64,000 nucleotides of DNA from Polynucleobacter meluiroseus (GCA_945881875.1 CAMCVH010000003.1:114329-178328); one strand, 5' to 3'; counted from the stretch's first letter, positions 19,422 to 29,674 are shown. Notes: generated by a model from the sequence alone, not told the origin. Numbers and translations are program-made.

Positions 19422-20220
19422 ATCCTGAGCTATCAGTTAGATTTTTAAAATCAAACTCCTCTAAATCCATTAAATGTGATGGCACAATATTTTGTAAAGA
19501 GCTAAATAAGCTTTCTACACGACCAGGAAATTTTTTCTCCCAATCTTGTAAAAGCGCTTTCATAGCATTACGTTGGAGGTTCTCTTGACTGCCACACAAG
19601 TTACAAGGGATGATTGGGAATCCCATCTGCTCTGAATACTTTTCTAAATATTTTTCAGGCACATAAGAAAGTGGGCGTATAACAATATGCTTCCCATCAT
19701 CTGACTTTAACTTAGGTGGCATACCTTTGAGCTTGCCGCCATTAAACATATTCATCAAAAGGGTTTCAAGGATATCGTCACGGTGATGTCCCAAGGCAAT
19801 TTTGGTGGCTCCTAGCTCTCCAGCAACGCGATATAAAATCCCGCGTCTTAATCTGGAGCAGAGGCCACACGTTGTTTTACCTTCGGGGAGGACTCGTTTA
19901 ACAATACCGTAAGTATCTTGCTCTTCAATGTGAAATGGTATGCCTAGATTTTTAAGATAATTTGGCAAAATCTCTTCAGGAAAGCCGGGTTGCTTTTGAT
20001 CTAAATTAACTGCGACAAGATCAAAATTAATGGGAGCGCGTTCACGCAATTTCATGAGGATATCCAACATGGCGTAACTGTCTTTGCCTCCGGAGACACA
20101 AACCATAACTTTGTCACCATCTTCAATCATGTTGTAATCAACGATGGCTTGCCCAGCTAATCGACAAAGTTTTTTGTCTAGCTTATTTTCTTCATAGGCG
20201 GTTTTTCTTGGATCTTTCAT
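19369..20220 (-). CDS. ttcA: tRNA 2-thiocytidine biosynthesis protein TtcA
   Basis: This 283-residue ATP-dependent thiolase makes 2-thiocytidine at tRNA position 32. It has the PP-loop [10 protein letters not shown] (residues ~44-53), cysteine pairs CGLC and CNLCGSQ for the Fe-S cluster and catalysis, and [16 protein letters not shown]. The stop lies inside the 3' end of DUF6279 on the other strand. Its start overlaps folB by 4 bp, so the two are probably co-transcribed. Confidence 0.95.
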   Translation of the reverse strand: MKDPRKTAYEENKLDKKLCRLAGQAIVDYNMIEDGDKVMVCVSGGKDSYAMLDILMKLRERAPINFDLVAVNLDQKQPGFPEEILPNYLKNLGIPFHIEEQDTYGIVKRVLPEGKTTCGLCSRLRRGILYRVAGELGATKIALGHHRDDILETLLMNMFNGGKLKGMPPKLKSDDGKHIVIRPLSYVPEKYLEKYSEQMGFPIIPCNLCGSQENLQRNAMKALLQDWEKKFPGRVESLFSSLQNIVPSHLMDLEEFDFKNLTDSSGSNDLDEQISWQPIQLNL

Positions 20221-20609
20221 TCTTTTATCAAAAATATCTCAACACCCACAGCATCACAATCCGGATAGACATCAGGCTTTGCAGTAGAAACTTTTACAGC
20301 TCTTACTTGAGGATGTGCCAACATAATTCTTGCTACATCATCGCAAAGAGTTTCTTGAAGATGAATATGTCCTTTTGAAACTCTGTCAACAATACTGCGG
20401 CGCATAAAATCATAATCTAATACTTCATCCAACTGATCTTGAGTTGGCGTGTTTTCATTTAAAGGAACAAATAAATCTACATTGATTAAAACGCGTTGCT
20501 CACCACGCTTCTCAAAATCATGAACACCTATATTGATATAGATCTCATAATTACTTAAAAATAATCTACGACAATCAATTAAACGAGGATGAGACAGTAA
20601 AGCTTGCAT
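20217..20609 (-). CDS. folB: Dihydroneopterin aldolase
   Basis: The 130-residue protein matches Fol[32 protein letters not shown], a central acidic segment, and [15 protein letters not shown] with the conserved Glu. It cleaves dihydroneopterin in folate synthesis. It sits between ttcA (4-bp overlap) and a FolM-like reductase, forming a small pterin operon, and complements folE2 at the left edge. Confidence 0.92.
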   Translation of the reverse strand: MQALLSHPRLIDCRRLFLSNYEIYINIGVHDFEKRGEQRVLINVDLFVPLNENTPTQDQLDEVLDYDFMRRSIVDRVSKGHIHLQETLCDDVARIMLAHPQVRAVKVSTAKPDVYPDCDAVGVEIFLIKE

Positions 20610-20611
20610 AG

Positions 20612-21400
20612 TTACTCCGTTAAAAACATGACGTCGCGATCGGTAGATAACAAGTGTTGTCCGCCATCAACGTAAAGTGTTGTGCCTGTAATTGCATTAG
20701 CTTTTGCTAGGTAAACAACCGCTCCAGAAATATCATCAAGGGCAGATGATCTTCCCAAAGGTGTCATCGCGTGTGCTTTTACAAAACCTACGTCTGTTTG
20801 ATCTCCAGATACCATTGTAATTCCTGGAGCAACGCCAACCACCCTCAAAACCGGAGCAAAAGATTGGGCTAGCAATGTTGTGGCTGAATGAAGGGCTGCT
20901 TTAGATAGGGTGTAAGACAAAAAATCTGGGTTTAAATTAGCTAATTTTTGATCTAGTAAATTAATTACAACCCCAGATGGTCCGGTGGCACTAGTAGATT
21001 GAGCTCTGATCTTGGCATGCTCTCGATAAAGGTCCCTAGACAATATCAATGGCGCTGCCACATTGGTAGTCATATGACGATCTAAAGCGGAATATCCAAA
21101 GCTAGATGCCACGTCATACTGAAATAATGAAGCGTTGTTAACCAAGCAACTTGGTAAACCCAAAGCTTCCTGACAACGTTGAATCAGCTTACTAGCCTGG
21201 TCTTCATCCGATAAATCAGCTTGTAATGCAATGCCACGCTGTCCGGTAGCCAAAATCTCCTTGACTGTTTCCTGTGCAGCTTCTTGCGAATTACCATAAT
21301 GAATAGCGACATCCCAGCCATCTTTGGCCAAACCGATAGCTATGGCCTTACCAAGGCGTTTTGCTGCTCCAGTTACTAAGGCAATTTTTTGAAATTTCAT
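20612..21400 (-). CDS. Pteridine reductase/FolM-like SDR
   Basis: A 262-residue SDR whose cofactor motif is TGAAKRLG, with Arg replacing the usual glycine. This TGxxxRxG form marks pteridine reductases and FolM dihydromonapterin reductases. The active site shows the YTLSK Tyr/Lys pair, and the C-terminus GTTLYVDGGQHL is typical. Position two bases before folB supports a role in reducing dihydropterins or dihydrofolate. ATG at 21400 is chosen over an upstream one at 21463 because it gives the normal MKFQKIALVTG start. Confidence 0.85.
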   Translation of the reverse strand: MKFQKIALVTGAAKRLGKAIAIGLAKDGWDVAIHYGNSQEAAQETVKEILATGQRGIALQADLSDEDQASKLIQRCQEALGLPSCLVNNASLFQYDVASSFGYSALDRHMTTNVAAPLILSRDLYREHAKIRAQSTSATGPSGVVINLLDQKLANLNPDFLSYTLSKAALHSATTLLAQSFAPVLRVVGVAPGITMVSGDQTDVGFVKAHAMTPLGRSSALDDISGAVVYLAKANAITGTTLYVDGGQHLLSTDRDVMFLTE

Positions 21401-21443
21401 ATTTTTTACAGCTTCACTTATAAGAGTTGTAGACTCGCGAGGT

Positions 21444-22619
21444 ATGGATATTACCCCTAGCACCGAAGAAAAGTCTCACAGCCTAACTTTGGTAGAAAAA
21501 TTTAAAGAAGAAATTAAAGCTCATGATGGGCAAATTTCTTTTGCTAAGTATATGGAAATGGCGCTATATACGCCAGATTTAGGTTACTACACCTCTGGCA
21601 CGACCAAATTTGGAGGGCGTGGTGACTTTGTAACTGCCCCTGAAATTAGCCCCTTATTTGGGGCTACTATCATAAAAACAATTATTCCTGTCTTAAATAG
21701 ATTAAAGCAACGTGCTCTGCCTTTAAAAATATTAGAGTTTGGTGCGGGGTCTGGTGCACTCGCAGAGTCAATTCTTGATGCCTTAGTGGCATCCAATATC
21801 AAGATTGATTCATACAACATCTTAGATCTATCTGCTGATCTTATTGAACGCCAGCAAGAGCGACTTAAACATCGTGATGAAAAAATTAATTGGCTGACAG
21901 CGCTGCCACAAAATTTTAATGGGGTTATTTTGGCTAACGAGGTTTTAGATGCAATGCCCGTTGAAGTTATTGTCAAGCGCGATGATGCATGGCATTACAA
22001 ATATGTCTGCATAGCATCAGATGCTAATGAAATGATGTCGCAATTTGTGATGTGCGATGGACCGACCGTAGAAACAGAATATTTACCGAGTACTCTTTTA
22101 GAAAATCAATTTTTGAATGGGTACACCACTGAAATTCATCCTAGTGGCATTGCATGGATCACTACGCTTGCGCAATCTTTGCAGAGCGGGATTTTACTAA
22201 CTTTTGACTACGGCTTTCCAGCACATGAGTACTACCATTCACAAAGAGGGCAAGGAACCGTAATGGGACACTATCGCCATCATGCGATTCAAGACCCCTT
22301 CTTTTATCCTGGTCTATGTGATTTAACCGCACACGTTGAGTGGAGCTCTATTACTCATGCTGCACTTAATAGTGGTTTTCAATTGCTAGGCTATGCTAGC
22401 CAAGCATCATATTTGCTCGATGCTGGAATTGGAGATCTAGCACTTTCTTTTGCAGATCCTAGGGATGCTGAAAAATTCATTCCTATATCTAACAGCTTGC
22501 AAAAACTTTTATCTGAAGCTGAAATGGGAGAGTTGTTTAAGGTTTTATGCTTAGGAAAGAATATGGAGCTAACCGAAGGTGAGCTTCCAGGGTTTAGATC
22601 AAAACCTAGAGCTCTTTGA
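21444..22619 (+). CDS. MidA-type SAM-dependent arginine methyltransferase family (NDUFAF7-like)
   Basis: The 391-residue protein has the DUF185/MidA layout: ISFAKYMEMALYTPDLGYYTSG near the N-terminus, GDFVTAPEISPLFGATI, the SAM-binding FGAGSGALAESIL, and the GTVMGHYRHHA segment. The mitochondrial homologue NDUFAF7 methylates a complex I subunit. The bacterial target is unproven, although an NDUFA9-like gene nearby makes complex I assembly an attractive idea. It is divergent from the FolM-like gene and overlaps cca by 14 bp tail to tail. Confidence 0.88.
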   Translation: MDITPSTEEKSHSLTLVEKFKEEIKAHDGQISFAKYMEMALYTPDLGYYTSGTTKFGGRGDFVTAPEISPLFGATIIKTIIPVLNRLKQRALPLKILEFGAGSGALAESILDALVASNIKIDSYNILDLSADLIERQQERLKHRDEKINWLTALPQNFNGVILANEVLDAMPVEVIVKRDDAWHYKYVCIASDANEMMSQFVMCDGPTVETEYLPSTLLENQFLNGYTTEIHPSGIAWITTLAQSLQSGILLTFDYGFPAHEYYHSQRGQGTVMGHYRHHAIQDPFFYPGLCDLTAHVEWSSITHAALNSGFQLLGYASQASYLLDAGIGDLALSFADPRDAEKFIPISNSLQKLLSEAEMGELFKVLCLGKNMELTEGELPGFRSKPRAL

Positions 22620-23703
22620 TTGTTGCAATCCTTGCAATACGAATTTTCTCTTTAATCAATTGCCCAGCGTTCGGCTCATTGGATAGATCAGTAGCAATCC
22701 CGGCAACATCTACCTTTCGAGCAGCAAGATAGGCCATTACAAGGGGCTCTGTTTCACAACCTTGTATCTTGGCCACAATCATCAACTCATTGAAACGCTC
22801 TGGCTTTCGCCAAACATCCATGCGATCCAACACATCCAACAGAGCCTCTGGCGCAAGGGGAGACTCACCAATCACTTTAAATAAATTGCTTGCCAGACAA
22901 GCATAATCTTTACATTCAGCTGGAATAGCCCACTGATCAGACCATGATTTAATTTCTTCAACATCTAGCATTGCCAACAAAATAGCGCATCGTTGCTGAA
23001 GATTTAAGTTGTTCTTTGCAGCAGCATCAAGTTGATGAAAAATCTTCTCGTGTTTAAGTAAGCTTGATGGAAAGAATGTTTCAAAAACACCGCAAGCCTT
23101 TAAGGTCAATAACAACTTAGATGGTTTTTTGGAAAGCAATCCTTTTGAAAATTCCTGCCATACGCGCTCTTTGACTAAAGCGTTCAATTCTCCACTTTGA
23201 CCAATTTTCTTCAGAATATCGGTTGTTTCTGGGGCAATTAAAAACTCTGGGAACCTTGCAGAAAATCTGGCGACCCTAAGCAAACGAACAGGATCTTCTA
23301 AAAATGCTGGGCCAATATGTCTTAGGACTTTTTCTTGAATATCCTTGATGCCGCCGAAAGGATCAATCATTGGACCAATCAACTCACCATCAAGAGATAT
23401 TTCTTGCGCTATGGCATTGATAGTTAAATCTCGTCTTGCAAGATCTTCTTCAAGAGTGACCTTCGCGTCGGCATGAAAAATAAAGCCCTTATAACCTGGA
23501 GCAACTTTTCTCTCAGTTCTGGCAAGCGCATACTCTTCGTGAGTGTCTGGATGAAGAAATACTGGGAAGTCTTGCCCAACAGGCTTAAAACCTTTGTTAA
23601 TTAAATCTTCCGGCGTTGCGCCCACCACAACATAGTCAACATCCTTAACTGCTAAACCTAACAGCCTATCTCGAATGGCTCCACCAACTATGAATGTCTT
23701 CAC
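22606..23703 (-). CDS. cca: CCA-adding tRNA nucleotidyltransferase with degenerate HD domain
   Basis: This 365-residue enzyme adds or repairs the 3' CCA of tRNAs. Motifs are GGAIRDRLLG, the catalytic KDVDYVVVG (DxD), RTERKVAPGY, RRDLTINAIA and EDPVRLLRVARFSARF. It is shorter than E. coli Cca (about 412). The C-terminal HD phosphohydrolase motif (HDLGK and the downstream His cluster) is missing: the aligned stretch reads LLAMLDVEEIKSWSDQ. Transferase activity should be intact and the phosphatase function lost. It overlaps the next upstream gene by 4 bp. Confidence 0.92.
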   Translation of the reverse strand: MKTFIVGGAIRDRLLGLAVKDVDYVVVGATPEDLINKGFKPVGQDFPVFLHPDTHEEYALARTERKVAPGYKGFIFHADAKVTLEEDLARRDLTINAIAQEISLDGELIGPMIDPFGGIKDIQEKVLRHIGPAFLEDPVRLLRVARFSARFPEFLIAPETTDILKKIGQSGELNALVKERVWQEFSKGLLSKKPSKLLLTLKACGVFETFFPSSLLKHEKIFHQLDAAAKNNLNLQQRCAILLAMLDVEEIKSWSDQWAIPAECKDYACLASNLFKVIGESPLAPEALLDVLDRMDVWRKPERFNELMIVAKIQGCETEPLVMAYLAARKVDVAGIATDLSNEPNAGQLIKEKIRIARIATIKEL

Positions 23704-24614
23704 TTAAGTAATATCTCTAATGGTTGAGGACTTATTCCAAAAACTTTTTCCAAAGCATTTTCTTCGAAATTAGGCAGAATGTTATCCACTTTCATTGAAG
23801 CTAAATTATCTCTAGACATCAAGGTTTTACCTGGCATGATCTCAAGCATCCATGCTTGCAAATAACCAAATGACGCAGGAATTGGAATGACTAATCTTGA
23901 GCAACCTACCTTACGTCCTGCAAATCTTACTAAATCTCCAAGCGTGTATATTTTAGGTCCAGCCAAATTAAATGATTTTTTTATAGTCTGCGGCATTGAA
24001 ATTGCTTTTATAAAAGCACTTGCCACATCAGACACATAAACTGGCTGAAACTTTACATCTGCTCCAGCTAATGGCATGACTGGGGCGAGCTTTTGAAGAG
24101 ATGCAAATAAATTTATAAAACTATCATTCTCTCCAAAAACAACTGATGGTCTGAAGATTGTCCAATCTAAGCCGCTATTAATAACAATTTTTTCGCCATC
24201 CCCTTTACTACGTTGATACATAGATGGTCCATTTGAATCTGCCCCCAAAGCGCTCATGTGAATATATCGTTTAATACCTGCTTTATTCATTGCAGTAATT
24301 ATTTTTCTTGGTAATTCAACGTGATTTTTTGCAAAACTTTTGCCATAGGGTTTTGCTGGCTTGTCATGGAGTATTCCAACTAGATTGATGACTACATCAG
24401 TATCTGTAAGTTTTGCGCATAGTTGATGTAAAACCTCTTGATCATGCACATCAGCCTCAATGACAGTTACTTGAGGTAAAACCCACAAGTCTCTCAAAGA
24501 TCCTAATTTTCTAGTTGGGATTAAAACTGGGTATCCTAACTTGGCGAGCTTTGTTGTCATCACTTGACCAATAAAACCACCACCTCCAATTATTAAAATC
24601 TTTGGCAAGCTCAT
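23700..24614 (-). CDS. NAD(P)-binding NDUFA9-like epimerase-family protein
   Basis: A 304-residue extended-SDR protein with GGGGFIGQVM at the N-terminus, DVVINLVGIL, and IHMSALGADSNGPSMYQRSKGDGE, where the Tyr/Lys pair is present. The motif set matches the complex I NDUFA9-like family (COG0702). In bacteria it may act in quinone metabolism or complex I stability. It shares one base with the transglycosylase gene upstream and four with cca downstream, so slt, this gene and cca form an operon. Confidence 0.85.
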   Translation of the reverse strand: MSLPKILIIGGGGFIGQVMTTKLAKLGYPVLIPTRKLGSLRDLWVLPQVTVIEADVHDQEVLHQLCAKLTDTDVVINLVGILHDKPAKPYGKSFAKNHVELPRKIITAMNKAGIKRYIHMSALGADSNGPSMYQRSKGDGEKIVINSGLDWTIFRPSVVFGENDSFINLFASLQKLAPVMPLAGADVKFQPVYVSDVASAFIKAISMPQTIKKSFNLAGPKIYTLGDLVRFAGRKVGCSRLVIPIPASFGYLQAWMLEIMPGKTLMSRDNLASMKVDNILPNFEENALEKVFGISPQPLEILLK

Positions 24615-26557
24615 TATGGTAACTCCGAAAGAATAGACGTTTTAGGTGATACGGTTCCTAGGCGCTGCTTAAGTGAAGGAGTATTGTTTGTGTTGAGTGC
24701 GCTATAGTAATTTGCATTAGCTAAGACAGCCTTCACGTATCCTCGAGTCTCATTAAAAGGGATGGTTTCTGCAAAAATTGCACCTTCGACACTTCTTGGT
24801 AACTTTTCTCGCCACAGCTTAGGGCGACCTGGACCAGCGTTATAAGCTGCAGAAGCCAAAGTCCAAGAGCCGTCTAAATCTTGTAAAACCATATTTAAAT
24901 AATTACTACCTAGCGTTAAATTTGTATTCATATCATCAAGCTGACTCTGCTTATAGTTAGTCATGCCAATTTTCTTGGCGACATACTTAGCCGTTGCTGG
25001 CATGACTTGCATTAAACCAGATGCCCCCACGTGAGATTTTGCACTCATTATGAAGCGAGATTCCTGACGAATTAATCCATAGGCCCAGTTTGCATCTAGC
25101 CCAATTGATTGTGCTATTGGGCTTAGGGCATCTTTGTATGGCGTTGGGTATCTCAAACCAAAGTTATGTTCTTGCCTTGTTCTGTCAGCAGTATTAACCG
25201 CACGGTCGTAGAGACCAATTCTTCTAGCATATTCAGCAGTTGCAATTAGCTGCTGATCTGTTAGCGCCCTTAGCGCCCAATTCCACTCTCTATTACCTTC
25301 AAATCGTAAGCCCATTTCATAAAATCTAACTGCTCTGTGAAAGTCTTTTTGAGAACCCATCTTTTTAACTAAAGATTCCTCTGGCGCAACTTTATTAGGT
25401 ACATGAATTTTCATGCCCAAATCTTCTCTAGCTAACTGCCCATAAAAATGAAATTGCTCCGCTAGCACTTGTATTGTTTCTTTTCCAAGGGATTCCTCCC
25501 CAAGCTCTTTTTGGGCTCGCCCGTACCAATATGTCCAAGCAGGATCTCTTTTTCTTATGGCTGGGGACATATTTTCAATGGCTTCTTTCACCAACTTCCA
25601 GTCGCCCACTTTTAAAGCAGTTCGGACTTTCCATTCTTGAGATTCTGCAGATAAAAGCTGGTGATGTCCTGCCTCATGTTGAAGTCGATAAGCATTTATC
25701 GCACTAGGATCCAGTTTTTTTGCTAAAAACTGACCGATAACACCCCATGCTGCCGCAGAGTTTTCTTTTCCTATCCGCCAGGTCTTTTTATTAAAATCAC
25801 TGTATGCCTCAACTGGGTTGGCTCTGGCTTTTTTTACGATATCGGCAATCGGATCATCTCCACCCATTTTTCTAGCTAAAGTTTCAAGATTGCTTTCCAA
25901 AGCAATTCTTCGTATTGCTAAAAACTCATGTTTGCTCAAACCGCCTTCTTTATACAGACTACTGACAAGATCAGCACAAGCATCACCAAAAAACTTTGAG
26001 TCCCAAAGAACATCTTTAGCGTCTAAAGCAATAACCTTTACATCTTCACCCTTAACCATTCGTGACTGAAAGGAGTAGCACTTAACTTGAGTATCGTCAT
26101 CTAATTTAAAGAGTGGATATTGACGGTCAAAATTTTTCCAGTCTTGTCGCTTTCCTAAAACAAGTAACCAATCATTACGCAAGCGATCAGCAATTGCTGT
26201 GCCCTCATATTGGTTTAAAAAATCAACAACCAACGCATCGGCAGAATCGTCAGATTTTGGTTGATTTGATTTATCGTATAACTGTGGTTTGATTTGAAAA
26301 TATGATACGTAATCTCTTAAATCATGAGAGCCCAACTGCTTTGCCAAGCTGATAGCTTTTGAAGGTTCATTAGCCTTAGCAGCCTCTCGCAGCTCAACAA
26401 ATTTTTTATCTTCTGCCGATAATGCTTTATTAGGATCAAACTTTTTTGGGGCCCCTGATATCGTCGAATTTTCTGATTTTGTCTTTGCAGAAATAGAAAA
26501 TGAGGCTACGATTAGGCTGACAACAAGGCCTGTCATTATTTTATTTTTAAGTTTCAT
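24614..26557 (-). CDS. slt: Soluble lytic murein transglycosylase
   Basis: The 647-residue periplasmic enzyme cleaves peptidoglycan glycan strands to 1,6-anhydro ends. A signal peptide follows the chosen ATG (MKLKNKIMTGLVV, cleavage near SISA). A long alpha-superhelical U-shaped region precedes the C-terminal SLT domain with catalytic Glu in YGLIRQESRF, then GASGLMQVMPATAKYVAKKIG and AAYNAGPGR. AmpG elsewhere in the window would import the products. A longer start at 26587 is possible but spoils the signal peptide. Confidence 0.93.
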   Translation of the reverse strand: MKLKNKIMTGLVVSLIVASFSISAKTKSENSTISGAPKKFDPNKALSAEDKKFVELREAAKANEPSKAISLAKQLGSHDLRDYVSYFQIKPQLYDKSNQPKSDDSADALVVDFLNQYEGTAIADRLRNDWLLVLGKRQDWKNFDRQYPLFKLDDDTQVKCYSFQSRMVKGEDVKVIALDAKDVLWDSKFFGDACADLVSSLYKEGGLSKHEFLAIRRIALESNLETLARKMGGDDPIADIVKKARANPVEAYSDFNKKTWRIGKENSAAAWGVIGQFLAKKLDPSAINAYRLQHEAGHHQLLSAESQEWKVRTALKVGDWKLVKEAIENMSPAIRKRDPAWTYWYGRAQKELGEESLGKETIQVLAEQFHFYGQLAREDLGMKIHVPNKVAPEESLVKKMGSQKDFHRAVRFYEMGLRFEGNREWNWALRALTDQQLIATAEYARRIGLYDRAVNTADRTRQEHNFGLRYPTPYKDALSPIAQSIGLDANWAYGLIRQESRFIMSAKSHVGASGLMQVMPATAKYVAKKIGMTNYKQSQLDDMNTNLTLGSNYLNMVLQDLDGSWTLASAAYNAGPGRPKLWREKLPRSVEGAIFAETIPFNETRGYVKAVLANANYYSALNTNNTPSLKQRLGTVSPKTSILSELP

Positions 26558-26616
26558 ATTTTTTCGATGTAGCATATCCCTAATCATGCCTTATTTTTTC
26601 ATTTTTTGAACAGCTT

Positions 26617-27183
26617 GTGAAAACTTTAAATTCACTTCGTCAGCACTTATTAGATAAAAGACTGAGTCTCAATAAAGACTTAAGCCTAAGGGAAAGACTT
26701 GAAGATGGCTTGATTAAGTATCTTGAGAAAATTGATGTTGCCACCTTAGCCATTTATTGGCCAATTAATAGCGAATTTGACCCTAGACCCATAGCGCTCG
26801 ATTGGGTCAGAAAAAGTAATCAGAAAAAACTTTTATTACCAGCTGTCAAAATCGGTCAACCCTTACTTTTTGGCGAGTGGCATGATGGAGACAAACTGAT
26901 AAAAGGGCCGCAAGGCATCCCCGAACCAATCATTAATGACCAGAATAAATCTATTACTCCAGAAATTATTCTTTTACCTTGCTTAGGTTGGGCACGGCAT
27001 AACGATCAGTTGTGGCGTATTGGATATGGGGGTGGTTACTATGATCGGACTTTAGCGATGCTCAAGTCTGCAAATCACTCTGTTAAAGCAGTTGGTATTG
27101 CTTATCAAGATTTAAAGGTGGAGGATGGGGCTTGGCGCCCCCAGAAACATGATCAAGCTCTAGATCAACTGATTTGCGCTTAG
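26617..27183 (+). CDS. 5-formyltetrahydrofolate cyclo-ligase
   Basis: A 188-residue enzyme beginning at GTG. It converts 5-formyl-THF to 5,10-methenyl-THF with ATP, returning folate to the one-carbon pool. The substrate segment AIYWPINSEFDPRP and the C-terminal signature IGYGGGYYDRTLA with the ATP-binding glycines are clear. It is divergent from slt and ends six bases before the end of convergent metF, so it adds to the folate/methyl-cycle cluster. Confidence 0.92.
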   Translation: MKTLNSLRQHLLDKRLSLNKDLSLRERLEDGLIKYLEKIDVATLAIYWPINSEFDPRPIALDWVRKSNQKKLLLPAVKIGQPLLFGEWHDGDKLIKGPQGIPEPIINDQNKSITPEIILLPCLGWARHNDQLWRIGYGGGYYDRTLAMLKSANHSVKAVGIAYQDLKVEDGAWRPQKHDQALDQLICA

Positions 27184-27189
27184 CTTAAA

Positions 27190-28026
27190 TTAGTGGCAAT
27201 TAGCCAGGCCTAAATCTTTAACAATGGATAGAACTGGCTCAGACTGGTTAAGGCTATAAAAATGTAAGCCTGGTGAGCCTGCCACCATTAATTGATCGCA
27301 GAGATCAGTAACGACCTCCAAACCAAATGCCTTGATAGACGCGGTGTCATCTCCAAAAGATTGAAGTCTTAATCGAATCCAGCGCGGAATCTCAGCACCA
27401 CAAGCATCAGAAAATCTCATTAATTGGGTACTATTAGTAATTGGCATGATGCCTGGAACGATTGGCTGATCAACCCCTAACTTAGCAGCCTCATCCACAA
27501 ATTTAAAGTAAGCATCACTATTAAAGAAGTATTGGGTAATTGCAGAGTCTGCCCCTGCCTTCATTTTATTAGCAAACCTTTGCACATCATCAATCATCGT
27601 TTTAGCTTGAGGATGCATTTCAGGATAGGCTGCCACCTCGATGTGAAAGTGACTTCCCGTCTCAGATCGAATGAATTGAACCAACTCATCAGCATGATGA
27701 AATTCGCCATATTGGCCCATGCCCGAAGGAAGATCGCCTCTTAAGGCGACAATTCTTTTTACACCTAGTGTTTTGTACTGGGCTAGTAATTTACTAATCT
27801 TTTCCTTTGAGCTACCTACACAAGAAAGATGAGGCGCAGCCTCTTGGCCGGCCTCATGAATCTCTTTGACAGCAGAAAAAGTACCGTCTTGTGTTGATCC
27901 ACCCGCACCAAATGTCACAGAGAAAAAAGTAGGCTTGAGCGCCTTCGCTAACTCATCGCGAACAGTTCGAAGCTTTTCAGCACCTTCGGCTGTTTTTGAC
28001 GGGAAAAATTCAACGCTCAATTCCAT
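27190..28026 (-). CDS. metF: 5,10-methylenetetrahydrofolate reductase
   Basis: The 278-residue TIM-barrel flavoenzyme reduces methylene-THF to methyl-THF, the methyl donor for MetH. Motifs are MELSVEFFPSKTAEG at the start, TFGAGGST, LRGDLP, and ADSAITQYFFN. It is 36 bp downstream of ahcY on the same strand, so metK-ahcY-metF are arranged in methyl-cycle order. Expression may therefore be read through from the SAH-responsive ahcY leader. Confidence 0.95.
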   Translation of the reverse strand: MELSVEFFPSKTAEGAEKLRTVRDELAKALKPTFFSVTFGAGGSTQDGTFSAVKEIHEAGQEAAPHLSCVGSSKEKISKLLAQYKTLGVKRIVALRGDLPSGMGQYGEFHHADELVQFIRSETGSHFHIEVAAYPEMHPQAKTMIDDVQRFANKMKAGADSAITQYFFNSDAYFKFVDEAAKLGVDQPIVPGIMPITNSTQLMRFSDACGAEIPRWIRLRLQSFGDDTASIKAFGLEVVTDLCDQLMVAGSPGLHFYSLNQSEPVLSIVKDLGLANCH

Positions 28027-28062
28027 CTAATTTCTTTCTGTGATTACTTGGTGTTAATGCTA

Positions 28063-29502
28063 TTAATAACGATATGTTTCAAGCTTGTAAGGGCCTTCTT
28101 TTTGCACATTAATATATTTAGCTTGTTGGTCTGATAACTCGGTTAACTGAGCATTCAAAGTCTTCAATTGTAAACGGGCAACTTTTTCATCCAAGTGCTT
28201 AGGAAGAGTGTAAACACCGATTGGATACTTGTTCGTTCCAATTGATGACCACAACTCAATTTGAGCAATCGTTTGATTAGCGAATGATGATCCCATGACA
28301 TATGAAGGGTGGCCTGTACCGCAACCCAAGTTCACCAAGCGACCTTTTGCCAAAACGATAATGCGCTTTTCTGGCTGACCATTACTGGCAGGGAAAATAA
28401 CATGATCAACTTGCGGCTTAATTTCTTCCCACTTGTATTTCTCAATACCAGCTATATCGATCTCATTATCAAAGTGGCCAATGTTACAAACGATCGCTTG
28501 GTTTTTCATTTTGATCATGTGGTCATGTGAAATGACATGATAGTTACCAGTTGCAGTTACAAAGATGTCGGCTTTATCAGCGGCATAGTCCATTGTCACA
28601 ACTCGGAAACCTTCCATTGCAGCTTGTAGTGCGCAGATTGGATCAACTTCAGTAACCCATACTTGAGCAGACAAAGCACGCAAGGCTTGAGCTGAGCCCT
28701 TACCCACATCGCCATAACCTGCAACAACCGCAACTTTTCCGGCAATCATCACATCAGTTGCGCGCTTAATACTATCTACTAATGACTCACGGCAACCATA
28801 GAGATTGTCAAATTTGGTTTTTGTAACTGAATCATTCACGTTAATCGCTGGGAACTTTAACTCTCCCTTTGCATGCATGTGATAAAGACGATGCACACCT
28901 GTTGTTGTCTCTTCAGTAACACCTTTAACTTTTTCCAAACGTACTGAGTACCAAGTTGGGTCGACTTTTAATTTTGCTTTAATTGAAGCAAATAAAATAG
29001 TCTCTTCTTCACTTGTTGGATTGTTCAAAACAGATAAGTCTTTTTCTGCTTTTGTTCCAAGGTGCAATAACATCGTAGCGTCACCGCCGTCATCCAAGAT
29101 CATATTTGAATAGCCACCATCTTGCCATTCAAAAATACGGTGGGTGAATTCCCAATACTGCTCTAGTGACTCACCCTTAATCGCAAATACCGCTGTACCG
29201 TTAGCAGCAATTGCAGCGGCAGCGTGATCTTGTGTTGAGTAAATATTGCAAGATGCCCAACGCACTTCTGCACCAAGCGCTTCTAGAGTCTCAATCAATA
29301 CGGCTGTCTGGATCGTCATATGTAAGGAGCCAGTAATACGGGCGCCACGAAGTGGATGCGTAGCAGCAAACTCTTCACGAATCGCCATCAATCCTGGCAT
29401 TTCTGTTTCGGCAATAGCGATCTCTTTGCGACCCCATGATGCCAATGAAATATCGGCAATTGCGCAATCTGTAAAATTCTTCAAATCTAATGGTTTGTTC
29501 AT
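28063..29502 (-). CDS. ahcY: S-adenosylhomocysteine hydrolase
   Basis: This 479-residue enzyme hydrolyses SAH to adenosine and homocysteine, relieving product inhibition of methyltransferases. Signatures include DIGLA-like DISLASWGR, the NAD-binding [37 protein letters not shown], and the C-terminal KLETYRY. Length includes the extra loop typical of proteobacterial forms. The 172-bp leader before its start contains an SAH riboswitch, so it should be induced when SAH accumulates. Confidence 0.97.
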   Translation of the reverse strand: MNKPLDLKNFTDCAIADISLASWGRKEIAIAETEMPGLMAIREEFAATHPLRGARITGSLHMTIQTAVLIETLEALGAEVRWASCNIYSTQDHAAAAIAANGTAVFAIKGESLEQYWEFTHRIFEWQDGGYSNMILDDGGDATMLLHLGTKAEKDLSVLNNPTSEEETILFASIKAKLKVDPTWYSVRLEKVKGVTEETTTGVHRLYHMHAKGELKFPAINVNDSVTKTKFDNLYGCRESLVDSIKRATDVMIAGKVAVVAGYGDVGKGSAQALRALSAQVWVTEVDPICALQAAMEGFRVVTMDYAADKADIFVTATGNYHVISHDHMIKMKNQAIVCNIGHFDNEIDIAGIEKYKWEEIKPQVDHVIFPASNGQPEKRIIVLAKGRLVNLGCGTGHPSYVMGSSFANQTIAQIELWSSIGTNKYPIGVYTLPKHLDEKVARLQLKTLNAQLTELSDQQAKYINVQKEGPYKLETYRY

Positions 29503-29570
29503 TGCAACTCCAAGCTAGTAAGGAAGATCTTGGAGAGCAAGTAAAGAAGCTCGCCAACCAATCACTTCCT

Positions 29571-29664
29571 AGGTTAGCGAGCGTCGTTGCTAAAGGCTAG
29601 CTAGTAGCCCCCTCTAAGCCTAGGGTGTTAAGTCCTTCTTAACACCTCGCAACGCTCCTTAGAG
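29571..29664 (-). promoter_or_regulatory. SAH riboswitch (ahcY leader)
   Basis: On the minus strand the 5' part reads GGAGCGTTGCGAGG and the 3' part TTTAGCAACGACGCTCGCT. GAGCG/CGCTC and TTGC/GCAA pair to form the paired core, and a long internal hairpin (GGTGTTAAG/CTTAACACC) lies between them. This matches the conserved blocks of the SAH riboswitch family (Rfam RF01057), known before ahcY in betaproteobacteria. SAH binding turns the gene on. It begins about ten bases after the metK stop. Confidence 0.9.
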
Positions 29665-29674
29665 ATTGCCCAAA

